DNA of 64,000 nucleotides from Porticoccaceae bacterium (GTDB taxonomy: Bacteria; Pseudomonadota; Gammaproteobacteria; Pseudomonadales; Porticoccaceae). Positions 20,701 through 31,025 of the stretch are shown here, one piece after another. Under the pieces are notes generated by a model. It ran no database searches, was not told where the DNA came from, and saw only the letters and a list, made by a program, of their open reading frames with translations. The stretch covers positions 64,452 through 128,451 of the forward strand of contig DUBX01000014.1 in the NCBI GenBank assembly GCA_012960115.1, read 5' to 3'. A program made the position numbers and the translations under genes. Positions within the stretch are counted from its first letter, which is position 1; each line of letters starts with the position of its first letter.

Positions 20701-23261
20701 TCCGCCACACCGCAACTATTAATTGGCGTCACCCGCCAATAGTAATTAGTCTCACGCTGCATTCCAGTAACAGATGTAAAGTTAGTATCAACAGTAGAAC
20801 TGAGAAAAATCTCGCTAAAGCTCTGATCAGTAGCAACTTCTACCTTGTAGCTAACTGCGTTATTCTGTTTTTGCCATTGTAGCTTGGTCGCCAAGTCACT
20901 AAGGACACTCTGATCAGCTGGTAACGTTAGGGTAACCGGGGTAAATATGGAGCTATAGGCGGACACGTTAAGGGTCACGGATTGAGTACGAATATCTGAT
21001 GTCGCAATAACTTCAACTGGGTAGGTATTCGGCACAATGTCAGTCGCAGCCGAAAAGGTTACATCAATAGGTGTGTTGTTCACTGAAGCACTGACCGGAG
21101 AAAATCCAACAGCCAAACCAGATGGTGCATTTAAAGACGAGAAAATGGCCGTGTCAGTGTACGCCGACGAAGTTTCATAGGTTAACGATGCTGAGGTACT
21201 TTGGTTATTACAGACAGCATAATCAAGCTCACTATAAGTTAAAACAATATCATCGCGAGTTATGCCAAAATCTCGAGCGTTTATCGCATAAAAAACATTA
21301 TCAGTTGGCTCAACACGCACTCTTGCTGTAGAGGTTACAACGTCAGGCATGGCCACAGCATGACTACCATCATTATTGACGTTTTCAGCCAATGTGTAGG
21401 GATAAGTCAGCCCACCATCGACCGACATAGTAATATCAACCAGCTCGGCGAGTATGGGCGAAACATTCGTCCCTGCAACTCGCCAGGTAATGGTCTGGGT
21501 AGAACCGGTCAAATAGAGCTGCCCACTACCTTGAGAGATAATAGAGAAAGCACCATCATTATCGACAACGGTCACCTTAACTAGCTCTGAGGCTACTCCA
21601 CCTCCTCCCTCGGCGTTATCTCTCACCGTCAACGCAAAATTAAGTTCTCTAGGAACATTCGGCAAAGTTTCCCATGTTGAGGTGGTGTCAGGGTCTTGTT
21701 GAGTTAGATTGCCAGAAAGGACGCTCGACAGTAACGGAAAATACCGTATCGAGCTCATCGTCGGTGCCAGCGAACGGAAATTAGCACCCTGAGTATTCTC
21801 TGGCCCAAAAACGTCGCTAGTGACTAAACCGTCATCGATCTGCTCCCAGGTATAAGTCAGTACATCTTCAACGTCTGCATCTGTTCCATCGCCGATAAGT
21901 ACAAAGGGCGTTTTTACTGGTACAGTGTAATCTGGAATGGCCGTGACAGAGGGTACGCTATTTTCATTTGCACTATTAACATGACACGCTTGGCCTTGAA
22001 GGTAGGCCCAGCTCTGCTGAATACTCACATGGTGATAGTAATCGTCAGCCAGCGTTGCCACATCGTCAGGGCCTGTTATGCCAGCATAACTCATAATCGT
22101 AGTACCGCTGCCAGGCTCGACATTGGCTCCAGTACTTTCGGTCCTCATCGAGAAGGTGTGATTAGCGCCTACCTGGTGACCCATCTCATGGGCAACTAGA
22201 TTAGTAAACACACTTCCCTCAGGCTGCGCCCAATCTGAATAGGCGCTACCCTTATTTGAATCATTACAGACGGCGCCAATGGCACCCGCATTACCACTCA
22301 TGCCTGCACCAAAACTACTGAAGATGTGGCCTATATCGTAATTATCGGCACCAATGACACTATCTAGATTAGACTGTAATTCACCATTTAAACCATTTAG
22401 ATCATCGGTGTAGGGATCTGATTCAGCGTCGGTATAAATAATTAAATCATTGTCATCGACCAACTCGAAAGTGACCCCAAGATCTGTTTCAAAGATAAAA
22501 TTTAGCCCAGTCAGAGTCGTGTTAATACCTGCCAAAGCTCCTTCTAAAGTACCTCCGTAATAATCTGAGTATTGACTGCTCGCAGATATGGCCAAACGAT
22601 ATTTAGAAAGAAAGCTCTCATTAGAAAAACTGGTTCGATTAAAATTCTCATTTTTAAGGTTAAATCTAGGGGTTTTTGCCGCCTTAGATGGCACTGGCGT
22701 GCTACATGAAAAGGGGTTTCGAGTCTTCATCAGGTCTAGTTTGGTGAAGACCACATAGCTATCAGCATCTCTTGATAGTTTTCGTATGGTGGTTTTTTCA
22801 GGCCCCTGATCACCTTCGATCATCGCCTCTATACCATCAGGCGACATACTAAAGCGCACCTTCACATCAGGGTTATTGAGCGCTATACCCGAATAAGCAG
22901 TAATATTTGGAAACTTAGCGGCCAAAACCGATGAGAAATTTGATTTTTCTGTCACCAAGAATGGCATCATCTGCCCGCTGGTGTTGGGAAAGTAGACGAC
23001 ACTTTGACTGTAAGTATATTTATACGATTTTTGGAGCTCAGCTCTAAAACCGTCCTCATCAAGAGAGAAAACAACCGATGATTGGACATCTGGCCGAGTA
23101 GCCGAGTTGTCGACTAACCCCTTCAACGCGCCCTGAGATTGCCAATAAGGCGCTTTGTCTTTATGCGCATTAAGGTCTAGAGCTTCGTCGGCCCCATAGG
23201 CGCCTAGAGTAGTAAAACCGACTAGCGCCAGTACTATCAATATACTTTTGTAAACTGCCAT
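14652..23261 (-). CDS. Giant secreted multidomain reprolysin-like zinc metalloprotease with P-domain, LVIVD repeats, LRR, Calx-beta/Ig-like domains and C-terminal sorting signal
   Basis: 2869-aa ORF: signal peptide (MAVYKSILIVLALVGFTTLGAYG), HEMGHQVGANH zinc motif with downstream IMSYAG Met-turn, P-domain-like region, two blocks of seven LVIVD-type repeats, BspA-like LRRs, TSP3-like DxDxDG repeats, C-terminal GGGGGC-TM-RRR tail. Confidence 0.9.
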   Translation of the reverse strand: MAVYKSILIVLALVGFTTLGAYGADEALDLNAHKDKAPYWQSQGALKGLVDNSATRPDVQSSVVFSLDEDGFRAELQKSYKYTYSQSVVYFPNTSGQMMPFLVTEKSNFSSVLAAKFPNITAYSGIALNNPDVKVRFSMSPDGIEAMIEGDQGPEKTTIRKLSRDADSYVVFTKLDLMKTRNPFSCSTPVPSKAAKTPRFNLKNENFNRTSFSNESFLSKYRLAISASSQYSDYYGGTLEGALAGINTTLTGLNFIFETDLGVTFELVDDNDLIIYTDAESDPYTDDLNGLNGELQSNLDSVIGADNYDIGHIFSSFGAGMSGNAGAIGAVCNDSNKGSAYSDWAQPEGSVFTNLVAHEMGHQVGANHTFSMRTESTGANVEPGSGTTIMSYAGITGPDDVATLADDYYHHVSIQQSWAYLQGQACHVNSANENSVPSVTAIPDYTVPVKTPFVLIGDGTDADVEDVLTYTWEQIDDGLVTSDVFGPENTQGANFRSLAPTMSSIRYFPLLSSVLSGNLTQQDPDTTSTWETLPNVPRELNFALTVRDNAEGGGGVASELVKVTVVDNDGAFSIISQGSGQLYLTGSTQTITWRVAGTNVSPILAELVDITMSVDGGLTYPYTLAENVNNDGSHAVAMPDVVTSTARVRVEPTDNVFYAINARDFGITRDDIVLTYSELDYAVCNNQSTSASLTYETSSAYTDTAIFSSLNAPSGLAVGFSPVSASVNNTPIDVTFSAATDIVPNTYPVEVIATSDIRTQSVTLNVSAYSSIFTPVTLTLPADQSVLSDLATKLQWQKQNNAVSYKVEVATDQSFSEIFLSSTVDTNFTSVTGMQRETNYYWRVTPINSCGVADAGTVYTFTTPNLFQAQNLPVMIRSDEPTSVSSTISISENLVITDVNVGVDVSHTYVGELTLILTSPTGMSITLLQDVCVNEDYSSGSDINAVFDDEGSDLECGLSSPVVSGTLRPQIGSLDTFNDQSTQGDWVLSITDIYAGDGGSLDNFTLEMSTDGAYVNRAPIALPQSAKATPQNAIEVALEAIDPEKQPLTYSLVDAPGRGQLSVLAPSLLGDTHTNGGAREVAVSSDYAYVADYASGLAIIDVSDPTNPGMPVYMDTTGEARGVAVRGNYAYVADGPSGLHIIDVSDPSSPSLLSTFDTNGYASDVTLSADGAKAYVADGSSGLHIVSVSDSANPSSWGLFNTGGEALGIALSSDSSKAYVANGESGILIVDVSDASNLNSIGSLEFANNVASGVALSADGATAYLANGPTGLQIIDVSYAFTPVLLGSLDTAGSAVDVVLAADGEMAYIADSDSGLQIIDIESSSNPKLLGSFRVNFEIPSSASGVALSTDGTKAYVANDIIGLQIIDVAPTVFIAGDVIPQSVDYTHTSDDVIADAATDSFTFKVNDGALDSNVAAVDIWMDSLSNDGTWTYLEFLDGSLTITGCVGTCATNLVIPETIDGIAVTVIGEGAFADSGITLATIPNSVTTIGNYAFTTNVLTSVTFGNSVTVIGTNAFAYNKLFAVSFLGDRPSLASDSFFGNRALTHVSYCDEKSGWPGASISVGSTDVDPIEDCDSVNNNTAALSQLLAAANSGDASGITVTDLNAIIGLTHVDANNLTVYQTAIELLAGGTNLDQLKEIQSLIDSVNIAITSCSSTVYFVSVTSGDWPGEVSWFLEDASGAALYEGIAPFNTLICLRDARYTLRMSDSYGDGWNGAKFSVLTTAGDIVITRTLVSGSQGTAAINVGDYPNEGPVANAQTVTLVEKIPTSITLSGTDPENDDLTYYLDSEPTQGSFTVFNPNSLGSVATDSIAINVVISGDGNTAFVADYEGGLQIIDISDASNPAVLSTFNTDGLAYNVAISGDGNTAYVADEEFGLQIVDVSDRSNPSLLSAFDTEGYAIGVALSSNEAIAYVADVHSLQIIDIGNPQSPNLLGSFSTSGAAYGVTISADENSAYIAVDSAGLEIVDITNSADPVLVSTLDTPGLARAVQLSNDGKTAYVTDDYSGLQIIDINDPANPDLLSNFDTEGDSWGLTLSSDGNFAYVADYYSLQVIDISDKASPRTMGEFSTAGPARGVALSVDGNTAYIAEGSGLQIIDATISNLAIGDEMPQVVTYTSTVADATTDSFSFTVNDARLDSTPATVDVIILPDNDGDGIANINDLDDDNDGMPDDFEIANGFDPFDSTDGAEDLDNDGVSNVQEYINGTDVSVDDYGPVLVIPENMVVSATGFLTDVDLGMATATDRAPTNPDVTSNLTGPFESGAYEVVWSAEDSLGNQSQATQLLSVVPLVSLGLPFSVGEEGDYEVSVSLSGDAAEYPVIIPVQLSGTAVEVDDYTTNLEGSLTINQGRSVSMTISIVQDAIAESDETITVTLPDTFIASEDCGVISICNAVVGSASSQKIIISESNLPPMLELRAGQANSVGPMITRDGGQVTITAIIKDGNYSDNHTLDWGAALSALPNSATDAAGNLTFDPATLDLGALTVSGLVRDNGNPQLSLSNSVVMAVLETLTPLAVEQDTDGDGVSDAAEGWGDSDHDGIPDYQDAIAELYMLPLNVNSTNLIQSENGTSIRLGGRAISQGDYDLSLTEEELSVSGDSYYDFPDGLIDYRLMGAEPGYSYSLVLPLSFHLGPRDVVKKYVDETLGWQLFVEDAANSVASVVASDGTCPEPGSEVYIQGLTEGANCIQLTVEDGGPNDADGQANGTLVDPVGAAVKYLGTPSDGSTVSLSDNEITANGSDSATVTVTAYDAQGVTLEDMTVDATASLSGVTVSSFAEQGDGVYTATVTANNTSGSAILNVTVSNGAESINLTSEAITVVSPPAPPAPTPSSGGGGGCVVAVDGSSDASMPLLLMIAGLLLMRRRYLYR
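16950..17860 (-). repeat. Seven tandem LVIVD-type repeats (second block)
   Basis: Seven ~44-aa units of the form V(A/T)(I/L)S.DG..AYVAD..SGLQIIDISD..NP.LLS.FDT.G.A.G. Confidence 0.85.
19146..20060 (-). repeat. Seven tandem LVIVD-type repeats (first block)
   Basis: Seven ~44-aa units of the same consensus, beginning VAVSSDYAYVADYASGLAIIDVSDPTNP. Confidence 0.85.
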
Positions 23262-23378
23262 ATTGAAGCCTCTTCAGCTTATTATTTTTATTAGATTCAT
23301 CCCATAAATATTATAATTACGTGTGCATATCACCATAGCTATAACGCAGAATTTATCAACACCTTTATCTAAACTACA

Positions 23379-23408
23379 TTAAAAAAGCCACCCTAGGCAG
23401 CTTTTAAA
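23379..23408 (-). terminator. Probable intrinsic terminator of purA
   Basis: Minus strand AAAAGC tgcctagggtg GCTTTTTT hairpin and T-tract downstream of the purA stop. Confidence 0.5.
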
Positions 23409-23440
23409 AGAATAACCATCAATAGCAAGGCCGCAGAAAC

Positions 23441-24757
<1,317 letters not shown>

Positions 24758-24779
24758 TTAGTCAAGCCCGCCAATCAGG

Positions 24780-25958
24780 CTAGGTTACGCTTTGAATTAC
24801 ATATTTACCGTCATTATTGATCAATTGACGATCACATTTTAGCTCCACAAGGTCAACAATCTGATCCTGAAATCCCTGTACCACCCGATTACCCTGACTG
24901 CGCAAGACAGCTACCTGATGATGACATTCAGTATCAGAAGTATAGGGCACGAAAATACCAGCGATAGTACTTTTAGTACGCTGGCCTTGAGCAACTAACG
25001 ACTTGAGATCAAAAGCAAAACCAGTTGCGGGACGAGCGCGTCCAAAGGCTTCGCCAACATGATCGTAACGACCACCATTACCCAGCGCTTTGCCGTAGCC
25101 CTGGACATATCCCGCGAAAACAATACCCGTGTGGTAGTGATATCCAGGCAGTTCGCCTAAATCGATATGAATAGACACCCCCGTCTTAGCAACAGAATCT
25201 ACCACTTTCTCTAACTCATCAATGGCTTGCATTACCGCAATCGGTGCACCTTTTAAGGCCTTCTTTGCCGCATCTATGACTTCAATACTGCCAGCCAAAT
25301 CAGGAAGCGCTTTCAGCCAACCCCTGAGTTTCTTGTCGCTAATATTTAGGTTAATCCAATCACTTAGTTCTGCAGAAGCTTTCCGCTGCAATAACTCGAA
25401 TAACCGACTTTCGCTGTCTGAGTTTAAATCAGACCCTGCGAGCAAGCCACGAAAGATGTCCACATGACCCACATCAAGATGTACTTGATTGACGCCTGAG
25501 GTCTTCAAGGTCTGTAAAAAAAGTTCAATAACTTCGATATCAGCGGGCAAAGCGGCTTCGCCAAACAACTCGACGCCAATTGATATAGGTGTTCGAGATT
25601 CCAAAGGCCCTCGTGGACGGGTGTGCAACACTGTGCCTGCATAGCACAGGCGACTGGGGCCTTGACGGCGTAGGCTGTGGGCATCCATGCGTGCGGTCTG
25701 GGGAGTTATGTCTGCTCGTATTCCCATCAAACGGCCGCTAAGTTGATCCGTCACACGAAAGGTCATCAAGTCTAGATCTGATCCAGAACCGCTGAGCAGC
25801 GACTCAGTAAATTCAACCATTGGAGGAATAACAAGATCATAACCCCAGATATTATATAGGTCGAGAATCTGGCGCCTCAGGTGCTCGACAACCTGCGCTT
25901 GCTCGGGCAGTACTTCGTCAACTCCATCCGGCAATAACCAACGATTTACATTTGACAC
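24780..25958 (-). CDS. hisZ: ATP phosphoribosyltransferase regulatory subunit
   Basis: HisRS-like 392-aa ORF (WLLPDGVDEVLPEQA) upstream of purA. Confidence 0.93.
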   Translation of the reverse strand: MSNVNRWLLPDGVDEVLPEQAQVVEHLRRQILDLYNIWGYDLVIPPMVEFTESLLSGSGSDLDLMTFRVTDQLSGRLMGIRADITPQTARMDAHSLRRQGPSRLCYAGTVLHTRPRGPLESRTPISIGVELFGEAALPADIEVIELFLQTLKTSGVNQVHLDVGHVDIFRGLLAGSDLNSDSESRLFELLQRKASAELSDWINLNISDKKLRGWLKALPDLAGSIEVIDAAKKALKGAPIAVMQAIDELEKVVDSVAKTGVSIHIDLGELPGYHYHTGIVFAGYVQGYGKALGNGGRYDHVGEAFGRARPATGFAFDLKSLVAQGQRTKSTIAGIFVPYTSDTECHHQVAVLRSQGNRVVQGFQDQIVDLVELKCDRQLINNDGKYVIQSVT

Positions 25959-25979
25959 ATCAACCTCATAAAATTTAGC

Positions 25980-26189
25980 TTAACGCCATAAAAACAATAA
26001 CAATAAGCCCAGTAGCATACTGAATAGGCCTATCAAACGCATGGTACTTTCGTCGATTTTACCCAGTGTCCTGGCCATATCGCGCCACCGTCCTGGCGCT
26101 ATAAAAGGCATTATACCCTCAAAAACCAACATGAGGCCTGCTGCTCGAATGATATCTTCTAACATGAACTGTGGCCCTACAATCGACAT
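25980..26189 (-). CDS. DUF2065 family membrane protein
   Basis: 69-aa ORF with two hydrophobic segments, located between hflC and hisZ as is typical. Confidence 0.85.
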   Translation of the reverse strand: MSIVGPQFMLEDIIRAAGLMLVFEGIMPFIAPGRWRDMARTLGKIDESTMRLIGLFSMLLGLLLLFLWR

Positions 26190-26211
26190 AAAAAAACCGG
26201 GTTTCCCCGGT
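26190..26211 (-). terminator. Probable intrinsic terminator downstream of hflKC
   Basis: Minus strand ACCGGG-GAAA-CCCGGT followed by a T-tract: 6-bp stem with tetraloop. Confidence 0.7.
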
Positions 26212-26290
26212 CTTTAAATTCTAGCAAAATCACCAGCAATGTGGCAGAAATTTGTGAACTAATTATCTTTTTCAGACAATCAGGTAATCC

Positions 26291-27160
26291 TTATTTTGCA
26301 TCTTGATCGTTCAAATATTTAAAAAAGTCACTATCCGGTTCAACCAATAAGATATCACCCTTATTAGAGAACGCTGACTTGTATGCATTAAGGCTGCGCA
26401 TAAAAGCATAGAACTCAGGATCTTGTTGATAGGCATCAGCATATACATTGGCAGCCTTAGCATCTCCCTCACCACGAAGCTCTTCGGAATCTCGATACGC
26501 GTTAGCCAGTTCAATGGTGCGTTCACGATCGGCAGATGCCCTGATTCGTTCAGCCTTTTCTTTACCTGTTGAACGCAACTCTTGGGCTTCTTTATCTCGT
26601 TCCGCAGTCATTCTGCGGAACACTTGGCTACTCACCTCAGGTGGCAAATCGATGCGCTTGACCCTTATGTCGACAATTTCAATACCAAGTTCATTACGCA
26701 CAGAACCATTCAATTCTTGGGTAATATTCTTCATAAGTAAATCACGCTCACCAGACACTACTTCGTGCAATGTCCTCGTACCAAACTGATTCCTCAGCCC
26801 ATCATTAACGCGTTTAGCCAGACGATTCTGTGCAATCCTCTCAACACCGCCAGTGGCCTTGTAGTATGTCTCGACATTGGCGATCTTCCACTTAGCGTAA
26901 GAGTCAACAATCAAGCGCTTCTTCTCAACAGTAAAGAAACTGGCCGGTTCGGCGTCAACAGTCAATATACGAGCATCAAAACGACGCACGTCATCAATAA
27001 AAGGTATTTTAATGTGTAGACCCGGCGCTATATCAACCTCAATCATCTCACCAAAGCGCAACTTTACACCACGCTCGACCTCGCTGATCACATAAATGGT
27101 ATTGCTGACACCAATTAATATCACTAGGGATACTACGGCTAATTTCATTAATTTACTCAT
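26291..27160 (-). CDS. hflC: FtsH protease modulator HflC (SPFH/band 7)
   Basis: 289-aa SPFH ORF coupled to hflK. Confidence 0.96.
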   Translation of the reverse strand: MSKLMKLAVVSLVILIGVSNTIYVISEVERGVKLRFGEMIEVDIAPGLHIKIPFIDDVRRFDARILTVDAEPASFFTVEKKRLIVDSYAKWKIANVETYYKATGGVERIAQNRLAKRVNDGLRNQFGTRTLHEVVSGERDLLMKNITQELNGSVRNELGIEIVDIRVKRIDLPPEVSSQVFRRMTAERDKEAQELRSTGKEKAERIRASADRERTIELANAYRDSEELRGEGDAKAANVYADAYQQDPEFYAFMRSLNAYKSAFSNKGDILLVEPDSDFFKYLNDQDAK

Positions 27161-28290
27161 CGGCGTCTCTCCGATTGAATTTGGTTGCTATTTCTCTGAA
27201 GCTTTTCAATCACTTGGTTGGCTACACGTTCGATCAGCTGGTTATTGTTTTCGGCGCCGCGACTGGACGAGCCACCCCCCTGCTGAACCAGCTTATCTAA
27301 AGGCAAATAAAGCATATTATTACCACTCTCGGTATCTACTAAAATCTTAGTGCTATTAGTCATCACTTGTTCGATCGCATCTATATACAGGCGCTTACGC
27401 GTCACTTCCGGCGCCTTTCGATACTCCGTTAAAAGCTTAACAAAACGATGGGCTTCACCCTGAGATTTAGAGACTACCTGTGACAGATAAGCCTGCGCTT
27501 CTTCTCTCAAGCGCTGAGCTTCGCCGCGAGCTTCAGGAATAATCCCGTTTGAGTAGGCCTGAGCTTCGTTAACGAGCCGCTCTAGGTCTTCTCGAGCCTT
27601 AATGACATCATCATAAGCCGCCTTAACTTCATTCGGCGGTTTTGCATCTTCGATGTTAATCTTAACCACGTTAATACCGCTGGAATAAAGATCAAGCAGC
27701 TCTTGAAGCTTCTCAGCAGTAGATGTAGCCACCTGCTCACGACCCGTAGAAATCACACCATCAAGGCCAGTGCTTCCTACCACGTGGCGCAATGCACTGT
27801 CGGTAGCCTGTTGTAAGCTAAGTTCTGGCGATCTAATGCTCAATACAAAGTCTTTAGCGCTGGCAATGTTGTATTGTACAGACAGAGCTACTTCCACGAT
27901 ATTTTCGTCCTGGGTTAGCATAAGCCCACGGGTCGAGTACTGGCGCTCCTCTGTCACACCAATCGTGGTGCGCGAGTCCATCAGCGGCGGATTCCAATGC
28001 AGACCTGAACCTACGGTTTCATGGTATTTGCCGAGACGAAGAATAACCGCCTGCTCTTTCTCATCGACCTGATAAACACCCAATAGTCCCCACAGCACCA
28101 GCATGACTACAAGGGCCATTGGCAACAGACCTTTAATACTACCACCGCCTGAGCCTGAGCCAAACATGGAGAATTTTTCTTTTAACTTTTTCAGGGCTTC
28201 ATCAATATCCGGTGGACCTTGATCGTTTCTGTTACCACCCCAAGGATCTTTTCCACCACCCGGTTCATTCCAGGCCATAATATTCTCCAC
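27157..28290 (-). CDS. hflK: FtsH protease modulator HflK (SPFH/band 7)
   Basis: MAWNEPGGGKDPWGG N-terminus, SPFH domain. Confidence 0.96.
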   Translation of the reverse strand: MENIMAWNEPGGGKDPWGGNRNDQGPPDIDEALKKLKEKFSMFGSGSGGGSIKGLLPMALVVMLVLWGLLGVYQVDEKEQAVILRLGKYHETVGSGLHWNPPLMDSRTTIGVTEERQYSTRGLMLTQDENIVEVALSVQYNIASAKDFVLSIRSPELSLQQATDSALRHVVGSTGLDGVISTGREQVATSTAEKLQELLDLYSSGINVVKINIEDAKPPNEVKAAYDDVIKAREDLERLVNEAQAYSNGIIPEARGEAQRLREEAQAYLSQVVSKSQGEAHRFVKLLTEYRKAPEVTRKRLYIDAIEQVMTNSTKILVDTESGNNMLYLPLDKLVQQGGGSSSRGAENNNQLIERVANQVIEKLQRNSNQIQSERRR

Positions 28291-28379
28291 ATTTAATTAA
28301 TGTCTTGTTTTAGACGATGATTATAAAGTGCTACGACGTCAATGTACGGTTAGGTACAGTTTATTTTAGCACCAGACCT

Positions 28380-29675
28380 CTATAATGTGACCAAATCATG
28401 GGTTTTCAACCCCTCAGCCTTTAAAATACGAAAAAAATCATTCTCAGACAATTGAATTTCCAGATTGATAGCGCCCTTCTCACTCACGCTTTCATTCAAA
28501 ACGGCTTTATGACGGTACAAGGCAGCACGAAATGAACCCTGGCTCTGCTGCAATTGCAAATGCTTGTGCACAATCTTGCTGGGTAATCTCTCAATTATTG
28601 CTTGTAATACCACGTCCATGCCCTGACCTGCTAAAGCAGACACCCACACAGCAACCGGCAAACCCTGCGCATCACGATCAATTCGAGGTGAGAAATCATC
28701 GAGTAAGTCACCTTTATTGTAGATCATTAAGGATGGGATTTTATCGGCCTGAATTTCTTTCAGGACCTCATCAACACGCACTATATTAGTCGCACGATCT
28801 TCTGCACTAGCGTCGACAACGTGAAGTAACAAATTGGCCGATGCCGCCTCCTCCAAGGTCGCCCTAAACGCATCAACTAGACGGTGCGGTAAATGACTTA
28901 TAAAACCAACCGTATCCGCAATAATGACTGCCCCTAAATCAGCAACATCTAGCCTTCTCATGGTCGGGTCTAATGTTGCAAATAGCTGATCCGCAACGAA
29001 CACGTCAGCGTTAGTTAATTTATTAAAGAGTGTTGATTTACCTGCGTTGGTATAACCCACCAGAGAAACGGTGGGTATCTCAGAGCGTTGCCGACCTCTG
29101 CGGCCCTGATCTCTTTGTTTCCGCACTTTTTCGAGACGCTTTTGGATTAATTTAATCCGATCTCTAACCATACGGCGATCAGACTCAAGCTGAGTCTCGC
29201 CAGGACCACGCATACCAATACCACCCTTCTGGCGTTCAAGGTGAGTCCAACCGCGAACCAGGCGCGAGGCGAGATGCTGCAGTTGTGCCAACTCTACCTG
29301 CAACTTACCTTCATGAGTTCGCGCTCGCTGAGCAAAGATATCCAAGATAAGCCCAGTTCTATCCAGCACTCTGCACTGTAAAACGGCTTCTAAATTGCGC
29401 TCTTGGCTTGGCGACAAGTTATGATTGAAAATCACCAGTTCAGCGCAAGCGCTCTTTACCACGGCATGAATCTCTTCGAGCTTTCCCGTGCCTACAAAAA
29501 GCTTAGCGCTGGGAGACTGCCGAGATCCGGTAATAAACTCCACAGGGTCACCGCCAGCAGCGATGACTAGCTCTTCAAATTCTCTAGGATCTTCAGGTTC
29601 AGATTCGCTATTGAGCTTAATATGAACCAGTACCGCTCGTTCGCCAGACTCTGGTCGCTCAAAAAACAATGCCAC
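28380..29675 (-). CDS. hflX: Ribosome rescue/splitting GTPase HflX
   Basis: VSLVGYTNAGKSTLFN, RRMVRDRI motifs; next to hfq. Confidence 0.96.
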   Translation of the reverse strand: MALFFERPESGERAVLVHIKLNSESEPEDPREFEELVIAAGGDPVEFITGSRQSPSAKLFVGTGKLEEIHAVVKSACAELVIFNHNLSPSQERNLEAVLQCRVLDRTGLILDIFAQRARTHEGKLQVELAQLQHLASRLVRGWTHLERQKGGIGMRGPGETQLESDRRMVRDRIKLIQKRLEKVRKQRDQGRRGRQRSEIPTVSLVGYTNAGKSTLFNKLTNADVFVADQLFATLDPTMRRLDVADLGAVIIADTVGFISHLPHRLVDAFRATLEEAASANLLLHVVDASAEDRATNIVRVDEVLKEIQADKIPSLMIYNKGDLLDDFSPRIDRDAQGLPVAVWVSALAGQGMDVVLQAIIERLPSKIVHKHLQLQQSQGSFRAALYRHKAVLNESVSEKGAINLEIQLSENDFFRILKAEGLKTHDLVTL

Positions 29676-29678
29676 CGG

Positions 29679-29936
29679 CTAGATTTGGTCATCGCTATAG
29701 TCGCCATCATCAGCGCCACTACTTGGAAGTCGCACTACACGAGAGGGTACAACGGTAGAAATGGCATGCTTGTACACCATTTGACTGACGGTATTCTTTA
29801 ACAGGACAACAAACTGATCAAATGACTCGACCTGACCTTGGAGTTTAATGCCGTTAACTAAAAATATTGACACTGGAATACGTTCTTTTCTCAACACATT
29901 AAGAAAAGGATCTTGTAGGTTATGACCTTTTGGCAT
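29679..29936 (-). CDS. hfq: RNA chaperone Hfq
   Basis: [35 protein letters not shown]...[12 protein letters not shown]. Confidence 0.98.
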   Translation of the reverse strand: MPKGHNLQDPFLNVLRKERIPVSIFLVNGIKLQGQVESFDQFVVLLKNTVSQMVYKHAISTVVPSRVVRLPSSGADDGDYSDDQI

Positions 29937-30036
29937 GGAGAGTTCTCCTTATTGACTATTCAATATAAGCTGTATTAATCACAGCAAAACGTTTGCGGTA
30001 TTACGGACCCCCGTTAAAAGCTTTCTTTATTGCTCC

Positions 30037-31014
30037 TTACCTCCACAATATGGGGCTCTCTCTTAGTATTTTCAAGCTCTGACTGCATATATTTGTATAA
30101 TTATAATACTGCGCACCATTATCGACCTGAATTTCGTGCGCGTTCGGCCAATTGCGCAACCAGGTGATCTGTCGCTTGGCTAACTGGCGAGTGGCGATAA
30201 TACCCTTCTCTATCGCCTCCTCGAGGGTTAACAGGCCATCGCAATAATCCCAAAGCTGACGATAACCCGCAGATCTCATTGCGGTTGACGCAGCAGTTAG
30301 ATCGCCGCGCTGATAAAGCGCCTTGACCTCTGATTCCAGGCCCAGCTCCATCATGAGACGAAAACGCTGGGCAATTCTCTCATGCAATAAAGAGCGATTG
30401 TTACATACCAATGCTAACTGGATTACCTGGTATTCACCCTCAATACCCTGTCCTTTTGACAATGATTGCAACTCTGACAGCGGTGACCCTGTGATTAGGT
30501 ACACCTCAAGAGCTCGTTGAATTCTCTGCGAGTGATTTGGATGTAATCGCCCTGCCGTGCTTGGATCAATACGCTTCAGCTCTTCATACAAACTAGGCCA
30601 ACCAGATTTATCGGCTCGCTCCTGCAGTTCATTACGAATAACTTGATTCGCCTGAGGAAGCTCGGCAAGACCTTCAAGCAATACTTTAAAGTAGAGCATG
30701 GTTCCGCCTACAAGCAGAGGTATACGCCCTGCAGCGGAGATCTCACCCATTTTTTCTCTCGCGTCCTTAAGAAAATCGCCAGCACTGTAGGTGTCAACAG
30801 GATCTCTAATATCGATGAGTTGGTGAGGGTGCTTCTTGAGCGACTCTCGATCAGGTTTGGCGCTACCTATGTCCATCTGGCGGTATACCTGAGCCGAGTC
30901 AACACTAATAATGTCGACAGGCAGGTGTTCACGAAGGCTCATCGCTACGTCTGTTTTCCCTGAAGCCGTCGGGCCCATAACGAAAATAGCTGGGGGTAAC
31001 GATGATACAGACAT
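30037..31014 (-). CDS. miaA: tRNA dimethylallyltransferase
   Basis: GPTASGKTDVA, DSAQVYRQMDIGSAKP motifs. Confidence 0.97.
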   Translation of the reverse strand: MSVSSLPPAIFVMGPTASGKTDVAMSLREHLPVDIISVDSAQVYRQMDIGSAKPDRESLKKHPHQLIDIRDPVDTYSAGDFLKDAREKMGEISAAGRIPLLVGGTMLYFKVLLEGLAELPQANQVIRNELQERADKSGWPSLYEELKRIDPSTAGRLHPNHSQRIQRALEVYLITGSPLSELQSLSKGQGIEGEYQVIQLALVCNNRSLLHERIAQRFRLMMELGLESEVKALYQRGDLTAASTAMRSAGYRQLWDYCDGLLTLEEAIEKGIIATRQLAKRQITWLRNWPNAHEIQVDNGAQYYNYTNICSQSLKILRESPILWR

Positions 31015-31025
31015 AGTAAGGTTAC

